DNA of 11,593 nucleotides from Bacteroidota bacterium (GCA_023412195.1 JAEYNZ010000155.1:1-11593); one strand, 5' to 3'. Counted from the stretch's first letter, positions 1-6,726 are shown. A program made the numbers and translations. The notes: generated by a model from the sequence alone, not told the origin.

Positions 1-120
1 CCTCCAGCTTCCTTCAGATTCCACCTCACGATGGACACCCTTGCTCTTGGCTAATGGTTGGCAACTACAAACCCCCATAGTGGACTTTCACCACCAAGTT
101 ATTTACCATGCACGGCACAC
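1..120 (-). mobile_element. Group IIC intron, 5' end of domain I (truncated by window edge)
   Basis: Read on the minus strand from position 120 downwards, the sequence begins GTGTGCC, the GUGYG 5' splice-site signature of group II introns. It then carries segments typical of class C introns in the right order: GCATGG, GGTGAAAGTCC, GCAAGGGTGTCC and GGAATCTGAAGGAAGC. I recognise the same order from memory in the Oceanobacillus iheyensis group IIC intron. These form the first part of ribozyme domain I. The rest, including any reverse transcriptase/maturase gene in domain IV, lies beyond the left edge. The 5' exon immediately before it is the U-tract of an intrinsic terminator (121-149), which is the known insertion preference of class C introns. 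Nothing in the 120 visible bases codes for protein. Whether the intron is full length cannot be judged here. Confidence 0.9.
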
Positions 121-149
121 AAAAAAAATCCCACCATATTGGCAGGATT
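121..149 (-). terminator. Intrinsic terminator of the cold-shock gene, serving as intron target
   Basis: On the minus strand AATCCTGCC (149-141), loop AATAT (140-136) and GGTGGGATT (135-127) form a 9-bp stem with two G-U pairs, followed by an unbroken T run down to 121. It starts 33 bases after the stop of the cold-shock gene. The group IIC intron begins at the next base (120), so the U-tract is the 5' exon. Confidence 0.88.
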
Positions 150-182
150 TAAAAATTTAAATGTTTATAATATTGAGACCGG

Positions 183-374
183 CTATGCCAGTTTAACATT
201 GACTGCATTTAATCCTTTTCTTCCTTCTTCAAGTTCAAAGGTTACTTTATCATCTTCACGAATACTGTCTTTTAATCCGTTTGAATGAACAAAATATTCT
301 TTAGAAGAATTTTCGTCTTTAATAAAACCAAAACCTTTGGCTTCATTAAAAAATTTCACTGTGCCTGTATACAT
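183..374 (-). CDS. Cold-shock domain protein (CspA family)
   Basis: A 63-residue single-domain cold-shock protein, an OB-fold RNA/single-stranded DNA binder of the cytoplasm thought to act as an RNA chaperone. It begins MYTGTVKFFNEAKGFGFI, with the RNP1-type motif KGFGFI at residues 13-18 and the RNP2-type motif YFVHS at 27-31. The length is close to the 65-70 residues usual for the family. The frame stays open upstream to 437, but those 21 extra residues (tyrosine- and isoleucine-rich) do not belong to the fold, so the ATG at 374 is chosen. No Shine-Dalgarno is present, which is normal for Bacteroidota. The gene is monocistronic, with its own terminator 33 bases downstream, and is divergent from the small gene at 561. 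The fold is clear. Actual induction by cold cannot be read from the sequence. Confidence 0.93.
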   Translation of the reverse strand: MYTGTVKFFNEAKGFGFIKDENSSKEYFVHSNGLKDSIREDDKVTFELEEGRKGLNAVNVKLA

Positions 375-444
375 AAATATTAATTTTATTACGGGCACAA
401 GATACGGATTATAAATATAAAAATACCTGTATTTCAATTAATAA

Positions 445-460
445 TGTGTATCTTTACACA
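445..460. promoter_or_regulatory. Perfect inverted repeat TGTGTA-N4-TACACA between divergent genes
   Basis: Two 6-base arms that are exact reverse complements are separated by TCTT. The element lies between the divergent cold-shock gene (start 374) and the small gene (start 561), just before a TACCTTTG box at 463-470. It could be an operator for a dimeric regulator or a small hairpin. No regulator can be named. Confidence 0.3.
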
Positions 461-462
461 TC

Positions 463-470
463 TACCTTTG
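463..470 (+). promoter_or_regulatory. Candidate Bacteroidota -7 box TACCTTTG for the small gene at 561
   Basis: The box matches TAnnTTTG exactly and lies about 90 bases before the ATG at 561. No clear -33 TTTG is present 19-21 bases upstream, so support is only partial. Confidence 0.33.
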
Positions 471-560
471 ACCAATTTCCTGACCAGACTTACATTTAAT
501 CACTTAAAACCTTAAGCGGCAGTACTTAACCACCGTAATAGAGGGTTAAAAATTTTAATA

Positions 561-737
561 ATGAATTTAAATAAAAATCAGAAAAGAGAATCTCCCGACC
601 TAAAAACAATGCAGGAAGTAGTTATTGACAGAAAAACAAGTATTTATATTGGAATCGATGAAGATCCAATTCAGGCCAGAGCAAGGTACTTACTGCGTGC
701 AGAAGATAGACGGGGCCCAGGCGTTAAAATTCAGTAG
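561..737 (+). CDS. Small hypothetical protein, 58 residues, unknown function
   Basis: The frame runs from ATG 561 to TAG 735-737 and encodes a charged 58-residue protein beginning MNLNKNQKRESPDLKTM and ending LLRAEDRRGPGVKIQ. I do not recognise the family. The middle (VVIDRKTSIYIGIDEDP) reads as alternating beta-type residues, followed by an arginine-rich ARARYLLRAEDRR helix-like stretch. There is no signal peptide or membrane segment. An A/T-rich stretch precedes the ATG, as is common in this phylum, and a TACCTTTG box lies about 90 bases upstream. It converges with the acyl-CoA dehydrogenase gene, whose stop lies 16 bases beyond. Support is the complete frame, the protein-like composition (few rare residues, a compact charged tail) and the otherwise empty gap. 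It could be a chance frame. Confidence 0.6.
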   Translation: MNLNKNQKRESPDLKTMQEVVIDRKTSIYIGIDEDPIQARARYLLRAEDRRGPGVKIQ

Positions 738-753
738 CAGTGTAAATCCTTTC

Positions 754-2295
754 TTATAGCCTGGCCAGTTTCATCCATGAACTGCCTTCTTCATATTCTT
801 CAACAACAAGGGTCTGGCTTTTTTCTGAAAAACCTGCCATCAATTTAGATATTTCCTGCTGAAGTATACTTATGCTGTTTTCGATGAGATCGTTTCTATA
901 ACCTTTACCTGCCATATCAAGCACCTGGTTCATGGAAATGATTCTACCGGTTATTTTCCCCATTTCGACCAGCTTCCTCTGGGGCATCTGGAAATCGAGG
1001 TTAAAGTTGACATGATCTCTGATATAATCAGCGGCCCGGCTTGTTAGATTAAAATTCTTTAAAAAGCTCAAAAGATTATTCTCCTTTGCACGTTTCATCA
1101 TTTTTACCAGACTTTCAGAGATTTGGGCATACAAGATGTCATTTGAGCCTTCGAAAATCTGGAATGGCCGGCTGTCAACGGTTCCTCTTCCAGCTATGTG
1201 GTTCAGCTGATATGCCTTGGCTCCCACAAGCTGAAGTAACGACTGGGCAGCATCATGCATCAGGTCAGTTATTACACTTTTAACTGCATTGGCTTCCATG
1301 CCATGAGGGGCAAGATCATTTTCAATACCAGCTTTCTTACTGCTGTTGACACACATGGCTGAACTGATGGTGTATGATGATTGCAGCTTTGCCAGTCTTT
1401 GCTGCACCTGGTCATATCCAAACAGGCTTTTCCCTCCTACCTGACGATGCTTGCTATGAGAAATTGCCTCATCAAGCATTCTTTTTATAAAACCCATACC
1501 CAGTCCGGGAAACTGCATCCGGCTGCGGTGCAGCAAGTCAAGCATCATTTTTACTCCGGTGCTATGCGGCTGAAGCCGGTGAAGATCCGGAACCCTCACA
1601 TCGATATGGTTACGTCCGTAGGGGATCATGTACAGACCAAGGTTATTAAAATATTCCTCAACTATAACCTGCTGACCCGGAGCATGAACATCACATATAA
1701 AAAAGTCGATATCACGCTGGAGATCACCGTTACCGGTCTTCTGGCGGGCAGTCAGCAACCAAAAGTCGGCTAAACCTGTTAATCCTGCCCAATGTTTTTT
1801 CCCCTTAATATGAAACTTTCCACCCTTTTCGGTATAATGGGTTTGCATGTTAAGGGCATCGCTGCCAAAACCAGGTTCTGTTATCATCAGTCCGCCCATA
1901 TTTTTATCCTCTATAAAACGTTTGAAGACTTTAGCCTTTGCATCATCCAATGCGTATTTAGAAACCGGCTGTAAAAACAAGGCTGAGTTAATGCCCAAAG
2001 TCAATGCCAAGGCAAGTGACTCATACGAGGCTGCGGCAAGTAATGCCAGATTTTCATACATCAGGCCACCTCTTCCTCCATATTCCTGAGGAATGCTAAC
2101 TGCGAGCGGAATATCCGACATAATTTCCTGTAATGCAAAATCAGGTATCTCGCGTTGCAGGCTTAACTGATCATTTGTCTTCCTGTCATTGAAAATACTC
2201 TGAATCTTTAATTTAAAAGATTCGAGAAATGAGGAAAATGGAATTACATCCTGTGTTTCCGTATCTTTTGTTATTGTGTCAATATGATTTATCAT
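754..2295 (-). CDS. Acyl-CoA dehydrogenase family flavoprotein with C-terminal extension
   Basis: This 513-residue protein belongs to the acyl-CoA dehydrogenase family, FAD enzymes that oxidise acyl-CoA to trans-2-enoyl-CoA and pass electrons to electron-transfer flavoprotein. Visible signatures are an N-terminal helical domain (about 45-130), the flavin/substrate loop MITEPGFGSD at 137-146, the beta-domain stretch KGKKHWAGLTGLADFWLLTA at 164-183, the arginine-rich helix entry HSRMQFPGLGMGFIKR near 257-272, and IFEGSNDI at 380-387. In this last motif E382 aligns with the usual catalytic glutamate. A typical family member is about 380-400 residues. Here about 110 further helical residues follow, reminiscent of the VLCAD/ACAD9 type. 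The start MINHIDTITKD has no Shine-Dalgarno. No other beta-oxidation or ETF gene is nearby, so the substrate is unknown. Confidence 0.9.
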   Translation of the reverse strand: MINHIDTITKDTETQDVIPFSSFLESFKLKIQSIFNDRKTNDQLSLQREIPDFALQEIMSDIPLAVSIPQEYGGRGGLMYENLALLAAASYESLALALTLGINSALFLQPVSKYALDDAKAKVFKRFIEDKNMGGLMITEPGFGSDALNMQTHYTEKGGKFHIKGKKHWAGLTGLADFWLLTARQKTGNGDLQRDIDFFICDVHAPGQQVIVEEYFNNLGLYMIPYGRNHIDVRVPDLHRLQPHSTGVKMMLDLLHRSRMQFPGLGMGFIKRMLDEAISHSKHRQVGGKSLFGYDQVQQRLAKLQSSYTISSAMCVNSSKKAGIENDLAPHGMEANAVKSVITDLMHDAAQSLLQLVGAKAYQLNHIAGRGTVDSRPFQIFEGSNDILYAQISESLVKMMKRAKENNLLSFLKNFNLTSRAADYIRDHVNFNLDFQMPQRKLVEMGKITGRIISMNQVLDMAGKGYRNDLIENSISILQQEISKLMAGFSEKSQTLVVEEYEEGSSWMKLARL

Positions 2296-2399
2296 GAATC
2301 GTTCGATCAGAATTTGTATATTTAAACTGTTAATTTAAAACAACAACAATGCTTGAATGTTCGAGAAAGAAATATTACAACAATTCATTAATCTTCAAA

Positions 2400-2768
2400 T
2401 CACACAAGCTTTCTTCCAAATGGAGTTAGTGCAAGTGAAACCATCTTAAAGTGCTGTTTTGCCCACGGAATGCCAATTATTGTAATAGCCAGAAGCACTC
2501 CGAATATAAGGTGGGTAAGGGCAATCCAAATCCCACCGATGATAAACCAGATCAGATTCATCATTGTTGACAGGCACCCAGGGGCATAATCCATGTATTC
2601 TATTTTCTGTCCAAAGGGCCAAAGAGCAAGCATTCCCAGTTTAAACGACTGTATACCGAAAGGTATGCCAACAATGGTGATACACAGTACAACCCCTGCA
2701 ACAATATATTCAAGAAAAATTGCTATCCCTCCGAATATCAGCCAAATAATATTTCCTAAAAATTTCAA
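2400..2768 (-). CDS. YccF-domain inner-membrane protein
   Basis: This 122-residue membrane protein is made of two related halves, each a hydrophobic helix pair ending in a short glycine/proline motif: CITIVGIPFGIQSFKLGMLA (about 29-48) and AITIIGIPWAKQHFKMVSLA (about 94-113). Both halves close with an LxPFGxK-like element (WPFGQK, TPFGRK). This duplicated arrangement is the YccF/DUF307 family. Its biochemical role is not established, so none is assigned. The start appears to be TTG at 2768, giving MKFLGNIIW. The frame stays open upstream but offers no ATG or GTG, and the family normally begins at this point. A TACTTTTA box at 2801-2794 (minus strand) may be its -7 element. It lies about 100 bases upstream of the acyl-CoA dehydrogenase on the same strand, and co-transcription is possible but unproven. 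Confidence 0.85.
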   Translation of the reverse strand: MKFLGNIIWLIFGGIAIFLEYIVAGVVLCITIVGIPFGIQSFKLGMLALWPFGQKIEYMDYAPGCLSTMMNLIWFIIGGIWIALTHLIFGVLLAITIIGIPWAKQHFKMVSLALTPFGRKLV

Positions 2769-2862
2769 TGCCCGTTTTATTTTATTAGTGTAGTAAAAGT
2801 AATTTTTATTACGGCTGTACCTAAATAAAATTGCACCTCCTGGAAAGATCTCTTCGATAAAT

Positions 2863-2944
2863 TACCTTTGCTCAAGTACGAAATAGAATCAGACTCTTTA
2901 TTCCATTTCATAAAGGTATTATACAATAGAATTTTTTATGTTTG
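2863..2944 (+). promoter_or_regulatory. Two candidate -7 boxes upstream of the sulfatase maturase gene
   Basis: TACCTTTG at 2863-2870 and TATGTTTG at 2937-2944 both match TAnnTTTG exactly. The first would give a leader of about 90 bases and the second about 14 bases before ATG 2965. Neither has a clear TTTG at the -33 spacing, so which one is used cannot be decided. Confidence 0.35.
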
Positions 2945-2964
2945 TGCATCAAGCTTAAAAAAGA

Positions 2965-4173
2965 ATGAAGAATATTGCCAGAAATATAAAGCCTCTTACT
3001 TCAGTATTGATAAAACCAACAGGCCCCGATTGCAACCTCAACTGCACCTACTGCTTTTATCTTGAAAAAGCAGTCCTTTTTCCTGAAACACTCCGGCACC
3101 GTATGAGCGATGAAATACAGGAAGAACTGATACGCCAGGTGATGCAGCAGTCGGGCAGTTCCGTTTCTTTTGCCTGGCAGGGAGGGGAACCCACCTTAAT
3201 GGGTCTTGATTTCTACAAAAGGGCTATAGAACTTGAAAAGAAGTATGGCCGCGGACAAACTGTAGGAAACGGTCTCCAGACAAATGGAACGCTACTTAAC
3301 CTTGAATGGGCTGAGTTCCTGAAGCAGTACGACTGGCTGGTTGGATTATCGCTTGATGGCCCGGAGCATATTCATAATCATTACAGGAAAGACAATGCCA
3401 GAAAAGGAACACATCAGAAAGTTGAAAGTAATGCAAGGATGCTGCTTGAGAATGGTGTGGCAGTAAATGTACTTGCTACCCTCAATGATTATTCCGTGCA
3501 GTTTCCGGATGAAATATATAACTACTTTAAATCACTGGGGTTAATTTGGATGCAGTTCATACCTATTGTTGAAACGGATCCCGCAGATCCCTCAAAGGCA
3601 GCTTCCTGGTCAGTATCAGCAAAAGCATACGGAGAATTTCTTTGCCGTATTTTTGATCTCTGGACAGCCGACTTTAAAAATGGGCAGCCAACAACCCAGG
3701 TACGGCATTATGATTCGGTATTTTATCCGTATGTAGGCCTCCAGGCACCAGAATGTACAATGATGAAAGAGTGCGGGTCATATGTTGTTGTCGAGCACAA
3801 CGGAAATGTATACAGCTGCGACTTTTTCGTTGAGCCTAAATGGAAACTGGGTAACATCATGCAGAGCAAAATTTCCTCCATGCTCAATTCAAAAAAGCAA
3901 CATGCATTTGGAGCAGCAAAAGCTGTATTACCCGGAGAATGCCGCCGCTGCCCGTGGCTCACTAAATGTTACGGGGGTTGTACTAAAGATCGCATTAAAG
4001 ATCCTCTCGATAACCGGAAGCCACGGTTCTGCCTGTCATACAAAATGTTTTTTGCACATGCAGATCCAACCATGAAAGCACTTGCCGCAGGTTGGAAAAA
4101 GCAGCAGCACGATATCCAGGAAAGAGAACGCACAGGAGGAACTTATAATGCATTCAAGGACTTTGTAAGGTAA
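2965..4173 (+). CDS. Anaerobic sulfatase-maturating enzyme (radical SAM, SPASM type)
   Basis: This 402-residue enzyme oxidises the active-site Cys or Ser of sulfatases to C-alpha-formylglycine without oxygen. The radical SAM cluster motif CNLNCTYC places cysteines at 23, 27 and 30. AWQGGEPTLMG (70-80) and QTNGTLL (105-111) are SAM-binding elements, and LSLDGPEHIHNHYRK (129-142) is typical of the family. The C-terminal SPASM region has all eight cysteines expected for two auxiliary 4Fe-4S clusters: 264, 270, 285, 326, 329, 335, 339 and 356. The aspartate directly after C285 (D286, in YSCDFF) matches the residue proposed as general base in the Clostridium perfringens enzyme. Length and motif order are normal. 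No sulfatase gene lies in the window, so its clients are encoded elsewhere. The reading as an anSME rather than another SPASM peptide maturase rests on the cysteine spacing and overall similarity. Confidence 0.92.
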   Translation: MKNIARNIKPLTSVLIKPTGPDCNLNCTYCFYLEKAVLFPETLRHRMSDEIQEELIRQVMQQSGSSVSFAWQGGEPTLMGLDFYKRAIELEKKYGRGQTVGNGLQTNGTLLNLEWAEFLKQYDWLVGLSLDGPEHIHNHYRKDNARKGTHQKVESNARMLLENGVAVNVLATLNDYSVQFPDEIYNYFKSLGLIWMQFIPIVETDPADPSKAASWSVSAKAYGEFLCRIFDLWTADFKNGQPTTQVRHYDSVFYPYVGLQAPECTMMKECGSYVVVEHNGNVYSCDFFVEPKWKLGNIMQSKISSMLNSKKQHAFGAAKAVLPGECRRCPWLTKCYGGCTKDRIKDPLDNRKPRFCLSYKMFFAHADPTMKALAAGWKKQQHDIQERERTGGTYNAFKDFVR

Positions 4174-4241
4174 ACAGATAAGCATTACATACTACTGTTA
4201 TTCAGCTGCTTAATGACATCTCATCAGTCACAACCATGCAC

Positions 4242-4272
4242 AAAAAAAGCCCCCCGTTTAAGGAAGGCTTTA
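4242..4272 (-). terminator. Intrinsic terminator of the RNase Y gene
   Basis: Read on the minus strand, AAAGCCTTCC (4271-4262), a 6-base loop and GGGGGGCTTT (4255-4246) form a 10-bp stem with two G-U pairs. A T run to 4242 follows. It begins 28 bases after the rny stop. In the plus direction the stem is followed by TTTATATC, so it may weakly stop the sulfatase-maturase transcript as well. Confidence 0.88.
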
Positions 4273-4299
4273 TATCATTTTTCAATTTGATTTTTTGAT

Positions 4300-5862
4300 C
4301 TATTTCGCGTAGCTTACCACACGTGTCTCACGGATTACAGTGATTTTGATCTGACCCGGATAGGTCATTTCATCCTGTATGCGTTTTGAAATGTCGTATG
4401 ATAGCTGTTCTGCCTCCTGATCACTCATCTTGTCGGAACCTACAATAACTCTCAGCTCACGGCCTGCCTGGATGGCATAGGTTTTTGTAACTCCTGTATA
4501 TGAAAGTGCAAGATCCTCTAGGTCCTTCAACCTTTTGATATACGACTCTACAACTTCACGTCGTGCACCCGGGCGTGCTCCTGAAATGGCATCACATACC
4601 TGTACAATCGGTGCCAGCAGTGTCTCCATCTCCACTTCATCGTGGTGGGCTCCAATGGCATTACAGATATCAGGTTTCTCCTTGTATTTTTCTGCCAGTT
4701 TCATACCATAGACAGCATGCGGCAATTCAGGTTCATCATCAGGAACTTTGCCTATATCATGCAACAAACCGGCACGTTTAGCTTTTTTAGGATTCAATCC
4801 TAGTTCAGATGCCATGATAGCACATAAATTGGCTACCTCACGTGAATGCTGAAGCAGGTTCTGCCCGTATGATGAACGGTACTTCATCTTTCCTACCAGG
4901 CGGACCAGTTCGGGGTGCAGGCCATGTATTCCCAAATCAATGGTGGTACGTTTACCGGTTTCAATCACTTCTTCCTCCACCTGTTTCTTCACCTTTTCCA
5001 CAACCTCTTCGATGCGCGCAGGATGTATCCTTCCATCGGTTACAAGCTGATGCAGGGCCAGCCTGGCAATCTCACGCCTTATCGGGTCAAAGGCTGAAAG
5101 GACAATGGCTTCGGGCGTATCATCAACTACGATTTCAACACCGGTTGCTGCTTCGAGAGCCCTGATATTCCGGCCTTCCCTTCCAATAATACGGCCTTTT
5201 ATTTCATCGCTTTCAATATGGAAAATAGTGACTGCATTCTCAACTGCAGTTTCAGTGGCAACCCGCTGTATCGATTTCACTACAATCTTTTTAGCCTCCT
5301 TATTGGCGGTCTGCCGGGCTTCTTCCATGATTTCATTCACATAGGCAACAGCCTGCGATTGTGCTTCATCTTTCAGCGATTCAATCAGTTGCGCTTTAGC
5401 CTCCTCTGCTGACAACCCGGATAGCTGTTCAAGCTTTTCAAGGTTCATCCTGTGAATTTTATCAAGCTCTTCGCTCTTCACCTCTACACGCTGTAACTGA
5501 ACATTCAGGTTTTCACGAATGGTTTCAACCTCTTTTTTGGCTATTTCATAATCTCTTGTTTTTTTCTGAAGTTCATCCCTTTTCTGGTTCAGGCTGGTTT
5601 CACGTGCATTTTGTTTATTCTCAAGCGCATTGATCTTGGAGTTCTTTTCCTGAATATACCGTTCATGTTCAGCTTTCAATTGTAAAAATTTCTCTTTCGC
5701 CTGAAGGATCTTATCCTTTTTAATGACCTCCCCTTCATTATTGGCCTCCTCTACAATTTTACGCTTTTTCTTTTTTAATGCTTTGTCCCAGATGTAGTAG
5801 GCCAAAGTGCCTCCTATTAAAAAACCGACAGCAATGCCGGTCAGTATTGATATTAAATCCAT
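4300..5862 (-). CDS. rny: Ribonuclease Y
   Basis: This 520-residue membrane-anchored endoribonuclease initiates mRNA decay. Order of parts: an N-terminal membrane helix at about 4-24 (SILTGIAVGFLIGGTLAYYI), a basic stop-transfer segment rich in lysine, a long charged coiled coil at about 35-205, a KH RNA-binding domain at about 210-275 with GRIIGREGRNIR at 223-234, and an HD metal-dependent phosphohydrolase domain at about 335-430. The HD domain has H339 (LLQHSREVA), the H368-D369 pair in GLLHDIGK, H406-H407 in AHHDE and D424 in VCDAISGARPGARRE. The length equals that of the Bacillus subtilis enzyme, so the HD pair falls at the same numbers. It lies downstream of zapA on the same strand but is separated by a terminator-like hairpin. 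Its own terminator follows. All catalytic residues are present. Confidence 0.97.
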   Translation of the reverse strand: MDLISILTGIAVGFLIGGTLAYYIWDKALKKKKRKIVEEANNEGEVIKKDKILQAKEKFLQLKAEHERYIQEKNSKINALENKQNARETSLNQKRDELQKKTRDYEIAKKEVETIRENLNVQLQRVEVKSEELDKIHRMNLEKLEQLSGLSAEEAKAQLIESLKDEAQSQAVAYVNEIMEEARQTANKEAKKIVVKSIQRVATETAVENAVTIFHIESDEIKGRIIGREGRNIRALEAATGVEIVVDDTPEAIVLSAFDPIRREIARLALHQLVTDGRIHPARIEEVVEKVKKQVEEEVIETGKRTTIDLGIHGLHPELVRLVGKMKYRSSYGQNLLQHSREVANLCAIMASELGLNPKKAKRAGLLHDIGKVPDDEPELPHAVYGMKLAEKYKEKPDICNAIGAHHDEVEMETLLAPIVQVCDAISGARPGARREVVESYIKRLKDLEDLALSYTGVTKTYAIQAGRELRVIVGSDKMSDQEAEQLSYDISKRIQDEMTYPGQIKITVIRETRVVSYAK

Positions 5863-5885
5863 TGCATATATTTTAGTTTACTAAT

Positions 5886-5940
5886 TAAAAAAAAGTCCGT
5901 AATAAATCACTCCATTCATAAAGCAATTTAATACGGGCTT
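5886..5940 (-). terminator. Terminator or attenuator hairpin between zapA and rny
   Basis: On the minus strand AAGCCCGTATTAAA (5940-5927) and TTTATTACGGACTT (5906-5893) pair at 12 of 14 positions around a 20-base loop, followed by a run of eight T. It begins 21 bases after the zapA stop and ends only about 24 bases before the rny ATG (5862). That leaves little room for a separate rny promoter, so partial read-through or conditional termination is likely. Confidence 0.75.
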
Positions 5941-5961
5941 CCGGTAAATTTATAATAACTT

Positions 5962-6264
5962 CTATTTCTTTATTTTCTCAATAAGAAAATCTGAAATATC
6001 GTCTTTTATATCCTTCAGTTCATCCAATAAAAGAGATTTGTCCTCGCGCTGCAGCAATTCAGTGTGGTTTAGTGCAATCTGAAATGCCGCCATAGCCAAA
6101 ATATCCTGCGAATCCTTATCACGAAACAGTTCCTTGTATCTGGCCACAGTTTCGTTCACCGTTTTTGCAGCTAACCGGTGCCTCTCCTCCTCTTTTCGAT
6201 CAATATTCAGGGGGTAAACCCTTCCTTCGATCCTGATATGTATTCTAAGTTGTTCTTTATTCAC
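5962..6264 (-). CDS. zapA: Cell division protein ZapA
   Basis: This 100-residue ZapA-family protein is a small cytoplasmic partner of FtsZ that bundles FtsZ filaments at mid-cell. The N-terminal half carries the family pattern IRIEGRVYPLNIDRKEEERHR followed by AAKTVNETVARYKELF. DSQDILAMAAFQIAL at about 51-65 matches the conserved D-x-Q-D-x-L-A-M-A-A core, and the C-terminal third is a coiled coil (LDELKDIKDDISDFL). It starts with GTG at 6264, which overlaps the TGA of the preceding gene as GTGA. The two are therefore translationally coupled, which also fixes the start. A strong hairpin with a T run follows 21 bases after its stop. Confidence 0.92.
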   Translation of the reverse strand: MNKEQLRIHIRIEGRVYPLNIDRKEEERHRLAAKTVNETVARYKELFRDKDSQDILAMAAFQIALNHTELLQREDKSLLLDELKDIKDDISDFLIEKIKK

Positions 6265-6563
6265 CGTTCGTTACCGTTGAGCAATGCGATACATTTATCG
6301 ATTTCCCGTACTAACTTGTTTATTCTTTTTTTTGCTTCCCCATCCTTATCATCTCCTGCAAGGATACGGTTGGCAAGTCTTATTTTCTCATTTTCCCGAA
6401 CCAAATCGTCTTTTTCATGTTCAAGCCCGGATATTTTTCCGGTTAACAGTGCCACATTACCCATAAGCAATTCATTTTCTGCCTTCAGTTTTTCATATTC
6501 CTGAAACAGGCGCTGCACACTGGCCTTTAACTCATTCAGAAGCAAACGATCTTCGTCGGTCAT
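6261..6563 (-). CDS. ZapB-like coiled-coil protein, probable division factor
   Basis: This 100-residue protein is nearly all alpha-helical coiled coil. Heptad-like leucines run through residues 8-66 (LLLNELKASVQRLFQEYEKL, then ENELLMGNVALLTGKISGLE and NEKIRLANRIL), followed by a short charged linker and a C-terminal helix (INKLVREIDKCIALL). There is no membrane segment or catalytic motif. It lies directly upstream of zapA with a GTGA overlap, which strongly suggests joint expression and a joint role at the division ring, by analogy with the small coiled-coil protein ZapB. The assignment rests on context and shape, since coiled coils resemble each other without common ancestry. A good promoter box (TAACTTTG) lies about 20 bases before its ATG. 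Confidence 0.78.
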   Translation of the reverse strand: MTDEDRLLLNELKASVQRLFQEYEKLKAENELLMGNVALLTGKISGLEHEKDDLVRENEKIRLANRILAGDDKDGEAKKRINKLVREIDKCIALLNGNER

Positions 6564-6582
6564 ATTTGCTGCAATTCACCGA

Positions 6583-6613
6583 CAAAGTTAATATTTTTAG
6601 CATATTGTAAAAA
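6583..6613 (-). promoter_or_regulatory. Promoter of the zapB-like/zapA operon
   Basis: On the minus strand a TAACTTTG box (6590-6583) matches TAnnTTTG exactly. A TTTT element (6613-6610) lies 19 bases upstream, close to the -33 TTTG. Transcription would start near 6576, about 13 bases before the ATG at 6563. Confidence 0.6.
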
Positions 6614-6680
6614 TGTTTAAGGCATATTGACCCCTTTACCATACAATTATCATCTTTATGTTCCGTTTAAAATCATACTA

Positions 6681-6721
6681 ACCGGGCCGTAAGTAGCTGT
6701 AACAGGATATTTATGGCCGGT
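6681..6721. repeat. Imperfect inverted repeat upstream of the M23 gene promoter
   Basis: ACCGGGCCGTAA (6681-6692) and TTTATGGCCGGT (6710-6721) can pair over 11 bp with one bulged G and one G-U pair, around a loop of 17 bases. The right arm abuts the TTTG boxes of the likely M23 promoter, so it could be an operator or a leader hairpin of a longer transcript. There is no T run, so it is not a terminator. The rest of the 206-base gap (6564-6769) shows no gene. Confidence 0.4.
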
Positions 6722-6726
6722 TTGAA

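Noticed and set aside
58..288. 76-codon plus-strand frame at the left edge
   Set aside because: It runs across the group II intron end, the terminator hairpin and the cold-shock gene in antisense. The product has no family character.
375..437. 21-residue N-terminal extension of the cold-shock protein
   Set aside because: The family starts at the M-x-x-G-T-V-K-F-F position. The extra residues come from A/T-rich leader sequence.
525..549. TTAACC ... GGTTAA inverted repeat before the small gene
   Set aside because: Six-base arms with a 12-base spacer in A/T-rich DNA are easily due to chance, and no other sign of function was seen.
1381..1773. 130-codon plus-strand frame
   Set aside because: It is the antisense shadow of the acyl-CoA dehydrogenase gene, which has clear motifs in the other strand.
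2836..2842. AGGAGGT on the minus strand upstream of the YccF gene
   Set aside because: It resembles a Shine-Dalgarno, but no usable start codon follows at the right distance, the TTG start is about 68 bases further on, and this phylum rarely uses such sites.
5863..5961. Possible 6S RNA gene next to zapA
   Set aside because: 6S RNA often neighbours zapA in other bacteria, but the gap is only 99 bases and is explained by a terminator-like hairpin.
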